Assembly (NCBI GenBank): GCA_947444925.1
Contig: CANFBW010000016.1
Location: 1-59,184, forward strand
Length of the DNA: 59,184 nt
Origin: Flavobacteriales bacterium
GTDB lineage: Bacteria; Bacteroidota; Bacteroidia; Flavobacteriales_C; GCA-002722245
Direction of reading: 5' to 3'
Under the pieces are notes generated by a model. That model saw only the letters and a list, made by a program, of their open reading frames with translations, was not told where the DNA came from and did not search any database. Numbering within the stretch: the stretch's first letter is position 1; each line of letters starts with the position of its first letter. Both the position numbers and the translations under genes were made by a program. Below, piece by piece: positions 36,163 to 43,890 of this stretch.

Positions 36163-37041
36163 GAGCACAATCACATAGTCGTTGTATGTTTTGATGTCAA
36201 TGATGCTTTCCCATTCTAATTTTTGAATGTTGTTGTACAGTGCTCCATCGCTGACAAATATCCAAGCATACATTGAATCTTTTTTGATGTAGATGCCGTG
36301 TGCACTTTGGTATAAGGTGAATTTTTTTGGAATTTCTGTTTTGATAGGATATACTGCATTCACGTCATTTCTGTTGAGAGAAATTGCCGACGCGTGAAAT
36401 TTACCGAGGTAGGTGATGTAGGTGCTGCTTGTGCTGTCAGTGATTTGCTGTGTTTTGTAAAGCGCTTTCACCAACATGGAATCATTCATCATTAAACGGT
36501 AGTTGGCGGGGAGTGCTGGTTTCTCTTTTAACCAAGCACTTTGAAAAGTGCTATGACTCGAAAAATATTTGTTGCTGCTTTTTGTTTTGGTGAGGCAGTT
36601 GTCGAGCAACCACAAAAGTGATTGATCGGCTTTTTTAGTAAGTGGTATTGAAAAGAGTAGAGAGTCAATTTTAGGCAAGGCGCGTTCTCCTTTTTCGCTT
36701 AAAAAATAGCTTGGAATTGGCGTTAGCTTGATCATGCTTTGTTTGTTTTCTTGTCGCTGGTAAAGCAATTTGTATTGCTTTTTCGTGGCTCCATCGGTGA
36801 ATCTTGCGAAATCTAAAGTGCCAATAAAATAATTCACAACAAGTTCGTCGACAACGCTGTCTTCATTGAAATCAAAATTGTAGTGCTTGCTGTCGCCTTG
36901 GGCAAATAATAAATTGCAGGATATAAATAAAAGCACCAGCAAAATACTTTGTAGGGAAAATAAATTGCTCGAGTTTTGTGCAGTATTTAATATCATTGTA
37001 TTGCTCATTGTGAAGCTTATAGTCTGTACGAATATATTCAT
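35923..37041 (-). CDS. Secreted or membrane-anchored protein of unknown function
   Basis: 372 aa at most; ATGs at 37008 and 36996 are alternatives. A hydrophobic signal (SILLVLLFISCNLLFAQ) follows a polar leader. The mature part has an FNEDSVVDELVVNYFIG stretch near the start (calcium/FG-GAP-like look) and an IVDWKRGKMVELNREN stretch near the end. I do not recognise a family. Its last ~80 codons are duplicated at 32522-32765. Confidence 0.7.
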   Translation of the reverse strand: MNIFVQTISFTMSNTMILNTAQNSSNLFSLQSILLVLLFISCNLLFAQGDSKHYNFDFNEDSVVDELVVNYFIGTLDFARFTDGATKKQYKLLYQRQENKQSMIKLTPIPSYFLSEKGERALPKIDSLLFSIPLTKKADQSLLWLLDNCLTKTKSSNKYFSSHSTFQSAWLKEKPALPANYRLMMNDSMLVKALYKTQQITDSTSSTYITYLGKFHASAISLNRNDVNAVYPIKTEIPKKFTLYQSAHGIYIKKDSMYAWIFVSDGALYNNIQKLEWESIIDIKTYNDYVIVLNQPYPAIQNSIFIVDWKRGKMVELNRENILSVYPNIRYMESIEVTENYLYIFAKNKPSSDDLQEIKIDLRLVLEEMLKL

Positions 37042-37131
37042 TTTAGGTTCTGTAATACTGTACTTGAAAACAAAAAGATGTTTTTAAGCAACATGCAAAG
37101 CGCATGCCGCGTACTACGTAAAACTAGTATT

Positions 37132-37380
37132 ATGACATTGCGCCAATATAAAAAACTTATGCGCTCGGAAGGTTTTCAATTGGTGTCACAACAAGGTGTG
37201 GTTGTTGATGAAGTGACGATTTATGGAATGCTGCGTTTGCGCTTGTACAGCTTTTGTAATTTTTATGTGCAGGTATTGTTCAATAAGAATGATCACAAAT
37301 TGTTAGAAGTAAAAGCGCTTGAAAGTGATGACGATTGGCAGGCCTATTTAGACGCTAAAGATTTAAAAACTTTTTATTGA
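37132..37380 (+). CDS. Small protein of unknown function
   Basis: 82 aa from ATG 37132 (MTLRQYKKLMRSEGFQLVSQ); the frame is open 18 codons further upstream. Predicted alpha/beta, no signal peptide, ends LDAKDLKTFY. No family recognised. Its 3' end overlaps the YgjV-like gene by 7 bp, convergent. Confidence 0.55.
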   Translation: MTLRQYKKLMRSEGFQLVSQQGVVVDEVTIYGMLRLRLYSFCNFYVQVLFNKNDHKLLEVKALESDDDWQAYLDAKDLKTFY

Positions 37381-37595
37381 GCCTGTTCGCGTGTCGCCAA
37401 TAGATGGAAGATATTGACAGCGGATAGAAAAACATTAAGAATTAGAACAGGCATACTTTCAATGGCGACGCCGTATATTACAAAGAGCAAGGCGCCCACC
37501 AAATTCCAAATGCGCAACTGTTTTATTTTTTTCATCGACAAGGAAAGTCCAACACAAGCCATCGCGGCGTAACCAATTATTTCAGTTGTTATCAT
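37374..37595 (-). CDS. YgjV-like small membrane protein
   Basis: 73 aa, two to three hydrophobic helices: EIIGYAAMACVGLSLSMKKI, then LRIWNLVGALLFVIYGVAIE and MPVLILNVFLSAVNIFHLL. This is the repeat pattern of YgjV/inner-membrane-protein relatives; function unknown. Confidence 0.75.
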   Translation of the reverse strand: MITTEIIGYAAMACVGLSLSMKKIKQLRIWNLVGALLFVIYGVAIESMPVLILNVFLSAVNIFHLLATREQAQ

Positions 37596-37708
37596 ATTTT
37601 CTTGCTTTGCTGAAGGGTATACTTGTTTTGCGCTGCAGAGTTACGCTATTGAAATAAGGAAACAGGTAGGCTTCTCATATTTAAGTGTAGCAGGAGGTCG
37701 CTGCGCAT

Positions 37709-37744
37709 AAAAAAAAGGCCCACGTTTGCGTGGACCTTTTTTTT
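37709..37744 (-). terminator. Terminator downstream of the bTHX-like gene
   Basis: GGCCCACG (37717-37724) pairs with CGTGGACC (37729-37736), one mismatch, loop TTTG. It is flanked by A8 and T8, so it can act on both strands; the minus-strand gene ends 18 bp away. Confidence 0.8.
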
Positions 37745-37761
37745 ATATTGTTCTGCTAAAA

Positions 37762-38049
37762 CTATTTCTTTTTCGCAGGTGCTTTTTTAGGAGCGGCTTC
37801 TTTTTTAGGAGCAGCTTCTTTTTTAGGAGCGGCAGCTTTTTTAGGAGCAGCAGCTTCAGTGGCAGCGGCAGCAACTTTTTTAGGAGCAGCCTCTTTTTTA
37901 GGAGCGGCAGCTTTTTTAACTACAGTACCTTTTTTAGCAGCAGCTTTTTTAGCGGCAACTTCAGTTTTTGATGCTTTTGCTGGTCTTGAATTTCCAGTAG
38001 ATCCTTTGAATCTTTTTCCTTTGGCTGTTTTTTTATCTCCTTTTCCCAT
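37762..38049 (-). CDS. bTHX-like 30S ribosomal protein with histone-H1-like tail
   Basis: 95 aa. The first ~24 residues (MGKGDKKTAKGKRFKGSTGN, then SRP) match the bTHX consensus MGKGDxxTxxGKxxxGxxGxxRP. Known bTHX is only ~25-30 residues and sits in the 30S head. Here ~70 residues of AAPKK and AAAKK repeats follow, as in bacterial histone-H1-like proteins. The tail could bind rRNA or DNA. Own promoter and terminator. Confidence 0.8.
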   Translation of the reverse strand: MGKGDKKTAKGKRFKGSTGNSRPAKASKTEVAAKKAAAKKGTVVKKAAAPKKEAAPKKVAAAATEAAAPKKAAAPKKEAAPKKEAAPKKAPAKKK

Positions 38050-38082
38050 GGTTAATTATTTATTTATTTGTGGTTGATTGGT

Positions 38083-38090
38083 CAAATGTA
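38083..38090 (-). promoter_or_regulatory. Promoter of the bTHX-like gene
   Basis: The minus strand reads TACATTTG, with TTGA near the -33 position (38111-38114). The surrounding sequence is nearly the same as the promoter at 38524. Confidence 0.6.
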
Positions 38091-38146
38091 ATTAAAATAT
38101 TTTTTCTGTGTCAATAATAGTGTCAATGGTTTTTAGAAAAATTATG

Positions 38147-38182
38147 CAAAAAAAAAGGTTCATGAAACATGAACCTTTTTTT
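38147..38182 (-). terminator. Terminator downstream of the H1-like gene
   Basis: GGTTCATG (38157-38164) pairs perfectly with CATGAACC (38168-38175), loop AAA, flanked by A and T runs. Confidence 0.88.
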
Positions 38183-38201
38183 GTTTGCGATAAATCGCTG
38201 A

Positions 38202-38495
38202 TTACTTTTTCTTAGCAACCGCTTTTTTAGCAACTACTTTTTTAGCAACCGCTTTTTTAGGAGCAGCAACTTTCTTAGCAGGAGCAGCTTTTTTAGCAAC
38301 CGCTTTCTTAGGAGCAGCAGCTTTCTTAGGAGCAGCAGCTTTCTTAGCAGGAGCAGCTTTCTTAGCAACTACTTTTTTAGGAGCAGCAGCTTTTTTAGCT
38401 GGAGCTTTTTTCACAGCGCTAACAGTTTTTTTAGCAGCAGCTACTTTTGTTGTTTTCTTCGCAACTGAAGATTTTGTTGTTTTTACTTTTCCCAT
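38202..38495 (-). CDS. Histone-H1-like Lys/Ala-rich protein
   Basis: 97 aa, almost entirely K, A, P, V. After MGKVKTTKSSVAKKTTKVAA the repeat units KKAAPAKK and AAPKKAVAKK dominate. Such small basic proteins bind DNA in chlamydiae, Bordetella and Bacteroidota; nucleoid binding is inferred from composition. Repeated ~24-30 bp units in the DNA make length variation likely. Confidence 0.8.
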   Translation of the reverse strand: MGKVKTTKSSVAKKTTKVAAAKKTVSAVKKAPAKKAAAPKKVVAKKAAPAKKAAAPKKAAAPKKAVAKKAAPAKKVAAPKKAVAKKVVAKKAVAKKK

Positions 38496-38523
38496 GATTA
38501 AAATTTTAAATGGTTGATTAAGT

Positions 38524-38531
38524 CAAATGTA
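38524..38531 (-). promoter_or_regulatory. Promoter of the H1-like gene
   Basis: The minus strand reads TACATTTG, with TTGA near -33 (38552-38555) inside the end of trmH. The flanking bases match the promoter at 38083 closely. Confidence 0.6.
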
Positions 38532-38541
38532 ATTAAATAAT

Positions 38542-39237
38542 CTATTCGCTGTCAACAATGTTATCATTCCTTTTGTAAAATTCTTTTTCGAGTAATTCCG
38601 ACTTCTTAATTACTTGTTTTGTCCACTCCAATAAAGTTTCTGTTTTTTCTGAATCACTTAATTTATATGGTGCTTCAGAAGTATTTATTTTCCATCGAAG
38701 ATGATGTAAACATATCGCTGCACTGACGGAAATATTAAAACTCTCTGTGAATCCAAACATTGGAATGTTAATAAATTCATCACATTCTTCCATTGCGATT
38801 TTTGAAAGTCCTGGTTCTTCCGATCCAAAAAGCAAAGCGAATTTTCCTTTCGTAATATCAAAATCTTCGAGAGCACAACTTTTTGAATGAGGCGTTGTGC
38901 CAACAATTCGGTAGCCTTTTTTTTTCAGTTCGCGAATGCAATCGACGGTATTGTTTTTTTCTTTGTTGTATTTATTTAGCGTGATCCATTTTGTTGAACC
39001 CATCGCCACGTCGGGGTTAATCAAGTATTCGTTTTCGTTTTCAATTACGTGAATATCTTGCACGCCAAAGCAATCGCAAGAACGCATGACGGCACTTGCA
39101 TTGTGTGATTGAAAAATATCTTCGAGCACAACAGTCATGTATTTTGTTCGGTGCTCGATGTTGTTTTGGAAAAGATTTTTTTTGTTTTCGGAAATAAATC
39201 CGCTCAAAAATTCAAGTAATTTTTCTTTTTGTGGCAT
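38542..39237 (-). CDS. trmH: TrmH-like SPOUT tRNA/rRNA 2'-O-methyltransferase
   Basis: 231 aa. SPOUT motifs: motif 1 SHNASAVMRSCDCFGV, motif 2 LLFGSEEPGLS, motif 3 NIPMFGFTESFNISVSAA. Most like tRNA (guanosine-18-2'-O)-methyltransferase TrmH, using SAM. The exact nucleotide modified is inferred from the family. Confidence 0.88.
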   Translation of the reverse strand: MPQKEKLLEFLSGFISENKKNLFQNNIEHRTKYMTVVLEDIFQSHNASAVMRSCDCFGVQDIHVIENENEYLINPDVAMGSTKWITLNKYNKEKNNTVDCIRELKKKGYRIVGTTPHSKSCALEDFDITKGKFALLFGSEEPGLSKIAMEECDEFINIPMFGFTESFNISVSAAICLHHLRWKINTSEAPYKLSDSEKTETLLEWTKQVIKKSELLEKEFYKRNDNIVDSE

Positions 39238-39340
39238 GGCTCAATTTTTTACTACAGTACAACAAGGTTAATATTTTTTGAGATGCATTGCTAATGGTGA
39301 AAAAAGTTTCTAAATTAACGTAGAATTAAAATTACACACT

Positions 39341-39475
39341 ATGAAAACCATTCTTACATTATTTTGTTTTGTTGTGTGTTTGACTGTACTGATGAGTTCA
39401 TGTGCATCGGGAGGGCGTCAGGCAGGACACCAAGAGAAGTTGGATCTCTTTCACTTGGAGAAGGAGGTGAAGTAG
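39341..39475 (+). CDS. 44-residue small lipoprotein
   Basis: ATG 39341 to TAG 39475. N-terminus MKTILTLFCFVVCLTVLMSS ends at Cys21 (MSSC lipobox-like), followed by ASGGRQAGHQEKLDLFHLEK. A 23-residue mature lipopeptide would result. No family recognised. It is followed directly by a strong terminator, which supports a real transcript; similar tiny lipoproteins are common and usually unannotated. Confidence 0.6.
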   Translation: MKTILTLFCFVVCLTVLMSSCASGGRQAGHQEKLDLFHLEKEVK

Positions 39476-39493
39476 TTGTTGGGGAAATAAGAC

Positions 39494-39530
39494 AAAAAAA
39501 AAGAGACATTGGAAAATGTCTCTTTTTTTT
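39494..39530. terminator. Bidirectional terminator between the small lipoprotein and the thioredoxin-like gene
   Basis: GAGACATT (39503-39510) pairs with AATGTCTC (39515-39522), loop GGAA, flanked by A9 and T8. Confidence 0.9.
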
Positions 39531-39545
39531 GAGTTGATTGGCAAC

Positions 39546-41012
39546 TTACTCTTCGTCGTGTTCTTTGTGTTCTTCTGTTTTTGTTTTGTCGGCTGTTTTG
39601 AATAATCTTTCTTCTTCCGGCACATTGATATTCCATACGCGCAGTAAAAAATCATATAGTCCTTCTGGATCTAATCTTTTTGCGATGATCTTTTTGTCTT
39701 TATCTAATAAATACATCACTGGTGTGGAATAGATGTCGTAGAAATCTCTGAAGCGCGATTGATGTGTGGTGTCGCTTACGTTCGTCCATTTTTCTAAACC
39801 TGTTTCTTTGACGAATTTTTTGAATCCTGGAGTTTCGTATTCGATGTTTACCGAATACACCACCAAGCTGTCTTTGAAGGGAGCGGCATCGGTAATTTTT
39901 TTAAGTTTTGGTGTTTGCGATTTACAGTGGCCGCAATCAGAATCCCAAAACCAAACTACAGTGTAGGGCGATTTTATTTTGCTGAGTTGGTGAATTTTTC
40001 CGTCAAGTCCATCCAATTTGAGGTCGCGTGCTTCTTGTCCGCAACCCACATATTGTAAGCTTTTTGCACGTGTAATCATTTTGGCTAAAGTAGTTTCGTT
40101 TACCCACGGACACATTTTTTTAGCGTAATATTTATTTACCAAATGCACAAACACTGCGTCGAAACACATGATTTGTGAGCGTTCGTATTTACTGGTGATG
40201 GTGTGTAAAACATACTTAAACATTTCGGGATTTGCTTTTGCCTTCTCTACTAAAAAATCTGCAGCAGCGATGAGTGAGTCGAAATCTTGCGCAATCACTT
40301 TATCAAAATAGCGCACCAATTTAGGGTGAAATAGTGGAGTGCGAATAAGTCCTTCTTCTGAGAAATCAATTTTGTCCCAAAAGTGATTTTTGTAGTGTTG
40401 GTACTTTAGGGTGTCGTTTGCAAGGGTTGTTGGAATTTCTACTTCTTGCATTAATAAAAATATTTTAGACAAAAGATGTGTTGGATGCGCAGCGATGTAA
40501 TCTTTTTGATCTTTGTCGACTTCATTATTGGTGTTTGATATTTTTTCTTCCAACGTTTTAACGAGGTCGCTTTTGTTTTCTTTTTTTGCAAGATCTAAAG
40601 CTTTCATGAGCGAATCTCTTTCTTTGCCTTTTTTGTTTACCCAGCGATTGTGTTCAAAGAACAAAATGTTTTGCTCCGATCCTTTTACTTTCATGTTTTT
40701 TGAATAGTCACCAGTATCGGTTACCATAGTGAAATGTTGTTCGTTTTGGATGATGACATCAAAGTAGCTTTTTTTGTCTTTTGGTACTATCATATATATA
40801 CCGTGTTCAAGAGCGGTGTCTTGTTTGATGGTGGCCCAACCTTTTATCACTGGAATGGTGTCTTTGATGAATTGCTGGTTGCCGTAGTAGTGCGCTAAAA
40901 AAATAATGGAGTCTTTGTAGTGGTTGATTTTGATTTTGATATCGGTTCCGCTTTGTGCGCTGATAGACAAGGCAAAGAGCAAGGAGCCAAAAAGTAGAGC
41001 AATCTTTTTCAT
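39546..41012 (-). CDS. Secreted thioredoxin-like protein (DUF4369/TlpA type)
   Basis: 488 aa from ATG 41012. Signal peptide (KKIALLFGSLLFALSISAQ). An N-terminal DUF4369-like beta domain, a helical middle (KLVRYFDKVIAQDFDSLI), and a C-terminal thioredoxin fold with active site WDSDCGHCK and cis-Pro in YSTPVMYLLDKD. Likely a periplasmic thiol-disulfide protein of the kind common in Bacteroidota. The open frame extends 26 codons upstream, across a promoter box. Confidence 0.85.
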   Translation of the reverse strand: MKKIALLFGSLLFALSISAQSGTDIKIKINHYKDSIIFLAHYYGNQQFIKDTIPVIKGWATIKQDTALEHGIYMIVPKDKKSYFDVIIQNEQHFTMVTDTGDYSKNMKVKGSEQNILFFEHNRWVNKKGKERDSLMKALDLAKKENKSDLVKTLEEKISNTNNEVDKDQKDYIAAHPTHLLSKIFLLMQEVEIPTTLANDTLKYQHYKNHFWDKIDFSEEGLIRTPLFHPKLVRYFDKVIAQDFDSLIAAADFLVEKAKANPEMFKYVLHTITSKYERSQIMCFDAVFVHLVNKYYAKKMCPWVNETTLAKMITRAKSLQYVGCGQEARDLKLDGLDGKIHQLSKIKSPYTVVWFWDSDCGHCKSQTPKLKKITDAAPFKDSLVVYSVNIEYETPGFKKFVKETGLEKWTNVSDTTHQSRFRDFYDIYSTPVMYLLDKDKKIIAKRLDPEGLYDFLLRVWNINVPEEERLFKTADKTKTEEHKEHDEE

Positions 41013-41040
41013 ATATTTCAGTATTGTAAAGTAAGCGCTG

Positions 41041-41048
41041 CAAAAGTA
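41041..41048 (-). promoter_or_regulatory. -7 promoter box of the thioredoxin-like gene
   Basis: The minus strand reads TACTTTTG, 28 bp before ATG 41012. Confidence 0.55.
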
Positions 41049-41229
41049 AGCAAAACTAGTGCCACTCTGAAATGCAATTGTAAGGTGCAAAACAGTTTAG
41101 AGGCTAAGTTTGAGTTAAAAATAAGTGGTGGCAAGTAATTTTCAAAAAAAAAGATCGAAATGCTTTTCTTTCTTTCGCAAAAAGAGTTATTTTTAAATCA
41201 GTTCATTGAACAAAAGAAATTGAAGGCTT

Positions 41230-41391
41230 CCACACAGACAAGCTCGAGAAACTTAACACCTATTTATTTTGGAGTAATGCTCATGCGAGCATAGGGCGTG
41301 CCTGACTTGTTTCAGGATTACCGAATTTCGCGGCATCTTCATACGTCCACTTTTCAAGTTTCTTCAGGTCAGTTCTGTGTGGTTTTTTTTT
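41230..41391 (+). ncRNA. Candidate structured RNA, 6S-like rod with terminator tail
   Basis: CCACACAGA (41230-41238) pairs perfectly with TCTGTGTGG (41374-41382), followed at once by T9. A second stem pairs GAGAAACTT (41246-41254) with AAGTTTCTT (41356-41364). Inside lies an asymmetric open region (AACACCTATTTATTTTGG on the 5' side), then small hairpins ATGCTC-ATGC-GAGCAT and CCTGA...TCAGG. A long closed rod with a central bubble is the 6S RNA plan, and a 6S-Flavo motif is described in this phylum. I cannot run a covariance search, so the name is tentative. It fills the ~500-bp gap before the DtxR gene. Confidence 0.55.
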
Positions 41392-41476
41392 GTTTGGCCA
41401 TTTTTTGCTGTAGAGCTCGCCATACTTGTTTTTATTGCGATTTAGGGTTGTCTATTTAGAGGGCTCTAAACTATTT

Positions 41477-41507
41477 TTTGAATTCCTCTAATATATTCTT
41501 ATTTTTG
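41477..41507 (+). promoter_or_regulatory. Consensus promoter of the metal-uptake operon
   Basis: TTTG (41477-41480), 19 bp, TATTTTTG (41500-41507): exact consensus. Transcription should start around 41512-41515, ruling out the GTG at 41509 and favouring ATG 41524. No clear DtxR-type palindrome is visible by eye. Confidence 0.75.
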
Positions 41508-41523
41508 CGTGAAAGTGACTAAC

Positions 41524-42195
41524 ATGAATTCATCTACAGAAGAAGATTACCTAAAGGCAATTTATAAGCTAACGCCTAAATATCCCGATGGTGTATTGAC
41601 CTCGGCTATTGCAGAAGCGCTGGAAACAAAGGCGTCTTCGGTAACCGATATGCTTAAGAAATTGTCGGAAAAAGGATACATCAACTACGTTAAATACCAA
41701 GGTGTTACCTTGCAGCCGATTGGCGAAGAGGTGGCGATTCGTGTTATTAGAAAGCACCGACTGTGGGAGGTGTTTTTGGCTGAAAAATTAGATTTTACTT
41801 GGGACGAAATTCACGATATAGCGGAACAATTGGAGCACATTGTCTCCGTTAACCTGATTGACCGTTTGGACAAATACCTTGGTTTTCCCAAGTTTGATCC
41901 GCACGGCGATCCTATACCTGATAAAAACGGAAAATTCCAAAAGGTGAAAGATGTTGCCTTGAGAGATCTTAATATTGGTGATGTCGCTTTGTTGGTGGGT
42001 GTTCGTGAGCACTCCAAGGAGTTTTTGCAGTACTTAGAAAACATTAATTTGCTGCTAGGCTCTAAAATTGAGGTGGTGAATAAATTTGCTTTCGACGAAT
42101 CGGTATTGGTGAAGATCAATGGAAAAAGCGAAATCATGCTGTCGAGTTTACTGTGCAAAAACATAAGTGTCACTCATGAAAAACCTAAGAAATAG
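41524..42195 (+). CDS. DtxR/MntR-family metal-dependent repressor
   Basis: 223 aa from ATG 41524 (MNSSTEEDYLKAIYKL). Winged HTH (ALETKASSVTDMLKKLSEKG), metal-binding and dimerisation region (VIRKHRLWEVFLAEKL, later IAEQLEHIVS with the ligands E and H), and a C-terminal SH3-like FeoA domain (GSKIEVVNKFAFDESVLVKI). First gene of an operon for ABC metal uptake, which it likely represses when Mn or Fe is plentiful. Confidence 0.9.
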   Translation: MNSSTEEDYLKAIYKLTPKYPDGVLTSAIAEALETKASSVTDMLKKLSEKGYINYVKYQGVTLQPIGEEVAIRVIRKHRLWEVFLAEKLDFTWDEIHDIAEQLEHIVSVNLIDRLDKYLGFPKFDPHGDPIPDKNGKFQKVKDVALRDLNIGDVALLVGVREHSKEFLQYLENINLLLGSKIEVVNKFAFDESVLVKINGKSEIMLSSLLCKNISVTHEKPKK

Positions 42196-43096
42196 TTTTC
42201 TTTTAACCTTGGTGCTTGCTTTGTTTTTTGCTTGTGGTGGCAGCGGAAGGCAAAGTACTTCTAAAATATACATTGTTACTACTACAGGCATGATTGCCGA
42301 TGCGGTGAAAAACATAGCCGACACTTTGTTTGAGGTAGAGGCATTGATGGGACCTGGCGTTGATCCACATTTGTACAAAGCCAAACAAAGCGATACTAAA
42401 AAATTGTTGGCAGCCGATGTGGTGTTTTACAATGGTGTTCACCTTGAGGGAAAAATGGCGGAGTCACTTGAAAGTCTTGCCAAAACAAAAGCGGTGTTTG
42501 CCGTGGCCGATGGCATTTCCGAATCCCGACTGATCAGCACTTCTCAGTTTTCAGGAACGCATGATCCGCACATTTGGTTTGACGTCACTTTGTGGATTGA
42601 CGTTGTGAAGTATGTGAATTTAAAATTACAGGAAAAATACCCTGAACACAAAGCGCACTTTCAGCAAAATACCGTTAAGTATCTTAACCAATTGGTGCAA
42701 TTCAACACCTGGGTGGCCGAAGAAGTAAATAAAATTCCTGACTCCGTTAGGGTGCTTGTTACGGCCCACGATGCCTTTGGTTATTTTGGTCGCGTATACG
42801 GTATGAAAGTAGAAGGATTGCAGGGAATATCCACAGTTTCTGAACCAGGATTGAAAGACATTACTGCTTTGGTTGAGCATATTTCATCTTCTAAGGTGAA
42901 GTCTATATTTATGGAGTCATCGGTATCGGCACGATTTATTAATGCAGTGGTGGAAGGGTGCAAACAAAAAGGGCACAACCTGAAATTGGGTGGTACTTTG
43001 TATTCTGATGCAATGGGAGCAGCGGGAACCGAAGAAGGGACCTACATCGGAATGATTCGCCACAATGTAAACACCATCGTAGTTGGTTTAAAATAA
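42176..43096 (+). CDS. Metal ABC transporter substrate-binding lipoprotein (ZnuA/MntA type)
   Basis: 306 aa from ATG 42176; overlaps the repressor gene by 20 bp. Lipobox LALFFAC at the N-terminus. Cluster A-I binding fold with candidate metal ligands in GVDPHLYKAKQSD, GTHDPHIWFDV, VTAHDAFGYFG and LYSDAMGAAGTEEGTYIGM. No His-rich loop, so Mn/Fe is as likely as Zn. Confidence 0.92.
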   Translation: MKNLRNSFLLTLVLALFFACGGSGRQSTSKIYIVTTTGMIADAVKNIADTLFEVEALMGPGVDPHLYKAKQSDTKKLLAADVVFYNGVHLEGKMAESLESLAKTKAVFAVADGISESRLISTSQFSGTHDPHIWFDVTLWIDVVKYVNLKLQEKYPEHKAHFQQNTVKYLNQLVQFNTWVAEEVNKIPDSVRVLVTAHDAFGYFGRVYGMKVEGLQGISTVSEPGLKDITALVEHISSSKVKSIFMESSVSARFINAVVEGCKQKGHNLKLGGTLYSDAMGAAGTEEGTYIGMIRHNVNTIVVGLK

Positions 43097-43101
43097 GTTG
43101 T

Positions 43102-43890
43102 ATGATCATTCACACTGAAAATCCAATCATTGAAGTACACGATCTCACGGTGAGTTACAACAACAAACCGGTATTGTGGAATGTTGATTTTACACTTCCC
43201 GCAGGTGAAATGATAGGGATCATTGGTCCCAATGGTGCGGGGAAATCTACCCTGCTTAAATCATTGATGAATCTTATACCGAACAACAGTGGATATATCA
43301 AGTTGTTCAACGACGATTTAGATAAGGTGCGCCACAAAATCTCATATGTTCCACAGCGCGAATCGGTCGACTGGGATTTTCCTGCTAGTGTCATGGATGT
43401 GGCATTGATGGGGCGGTACAAACCGAACAATATTTTTAAAAGATTCACTTCTGAAGACAAAGACATTGCTGCCGAAGCGTTGAAACGCGTGAATATGTTG
43501 GATTATGCCAAGCGACAAATATCGCAATTATCGGGAGGTCAGCAGCAACGTGCTTTTTTGGCGCGCGCCTTGGCACAGCAGGCTGATTTGTATTTGATGG
43601 ATGAGCCTTTTGCAGGCGTTGATGCCTCCACAGAAAAAACAATTGTTGAACTTTTTATGTCGATGAAAGCAGAAGGTAAAACCATTTTGGTGGTGCACCA
43701 TGACTTACAATCGGCTGCCGATTATTTCAATTGGATACTACTGGTTAATACTCGTTTGGTAGCCTCTGGTCCAACCAAGGAAGTGTTTACCCCCGAAATG
43801 CTGCGCGAAACCTATGGTGGAAAATTGACCGTATTGACGAAGGTTGGTGAAATCATTGCAGAAACCCAGTTTCCAATTCGCGAAAGCTAA
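43102..43890 (+). CDS. Metal ABC transporter ATP-binding protein
   Basis: 262 aa. Walker A GPNGAGKSTLLKSL, signature QLSGGQQQRAF, Walker B DLYLMDEPFAGVD and switch His in LVVHHDLQ. Energises the two permeases that follow. Its stop overlaps the next start (TAATG). Confidence 0.95.
   Translation: MIIHTENPIIEVHDLTVSYNNKPVLWNVDFTLPAGEMIGIIGPNGAGKSTLLKSLMNLIPNNSGYIKLFNDDLDKVRHKISYVPQRESVDWDFPASVMDVALMGRYKPNNIFKRFTSEDKDIAAEALKRVNMLDYAKRQISQLSGGQQQRAFLARALAQQADLYLMDEPFAGVDASTEKTIVELFMSMKAEGKTILVVHHDLQSAADYFNWILLVNTRLVASGPTKEVFTPEMLRETYGGKLTVLTKVGEIIAETQFPIRES

Noticed and set aside
37726-37971. Plus-strand frame rich in Phe/Ser/Arg repeats opposite the bTHX-like gene
   Set aside because: Mirror image of the Lys/Ala repeats on the other strand; the minus-strand product has a recognisable N-terminus, promoter and terminator.
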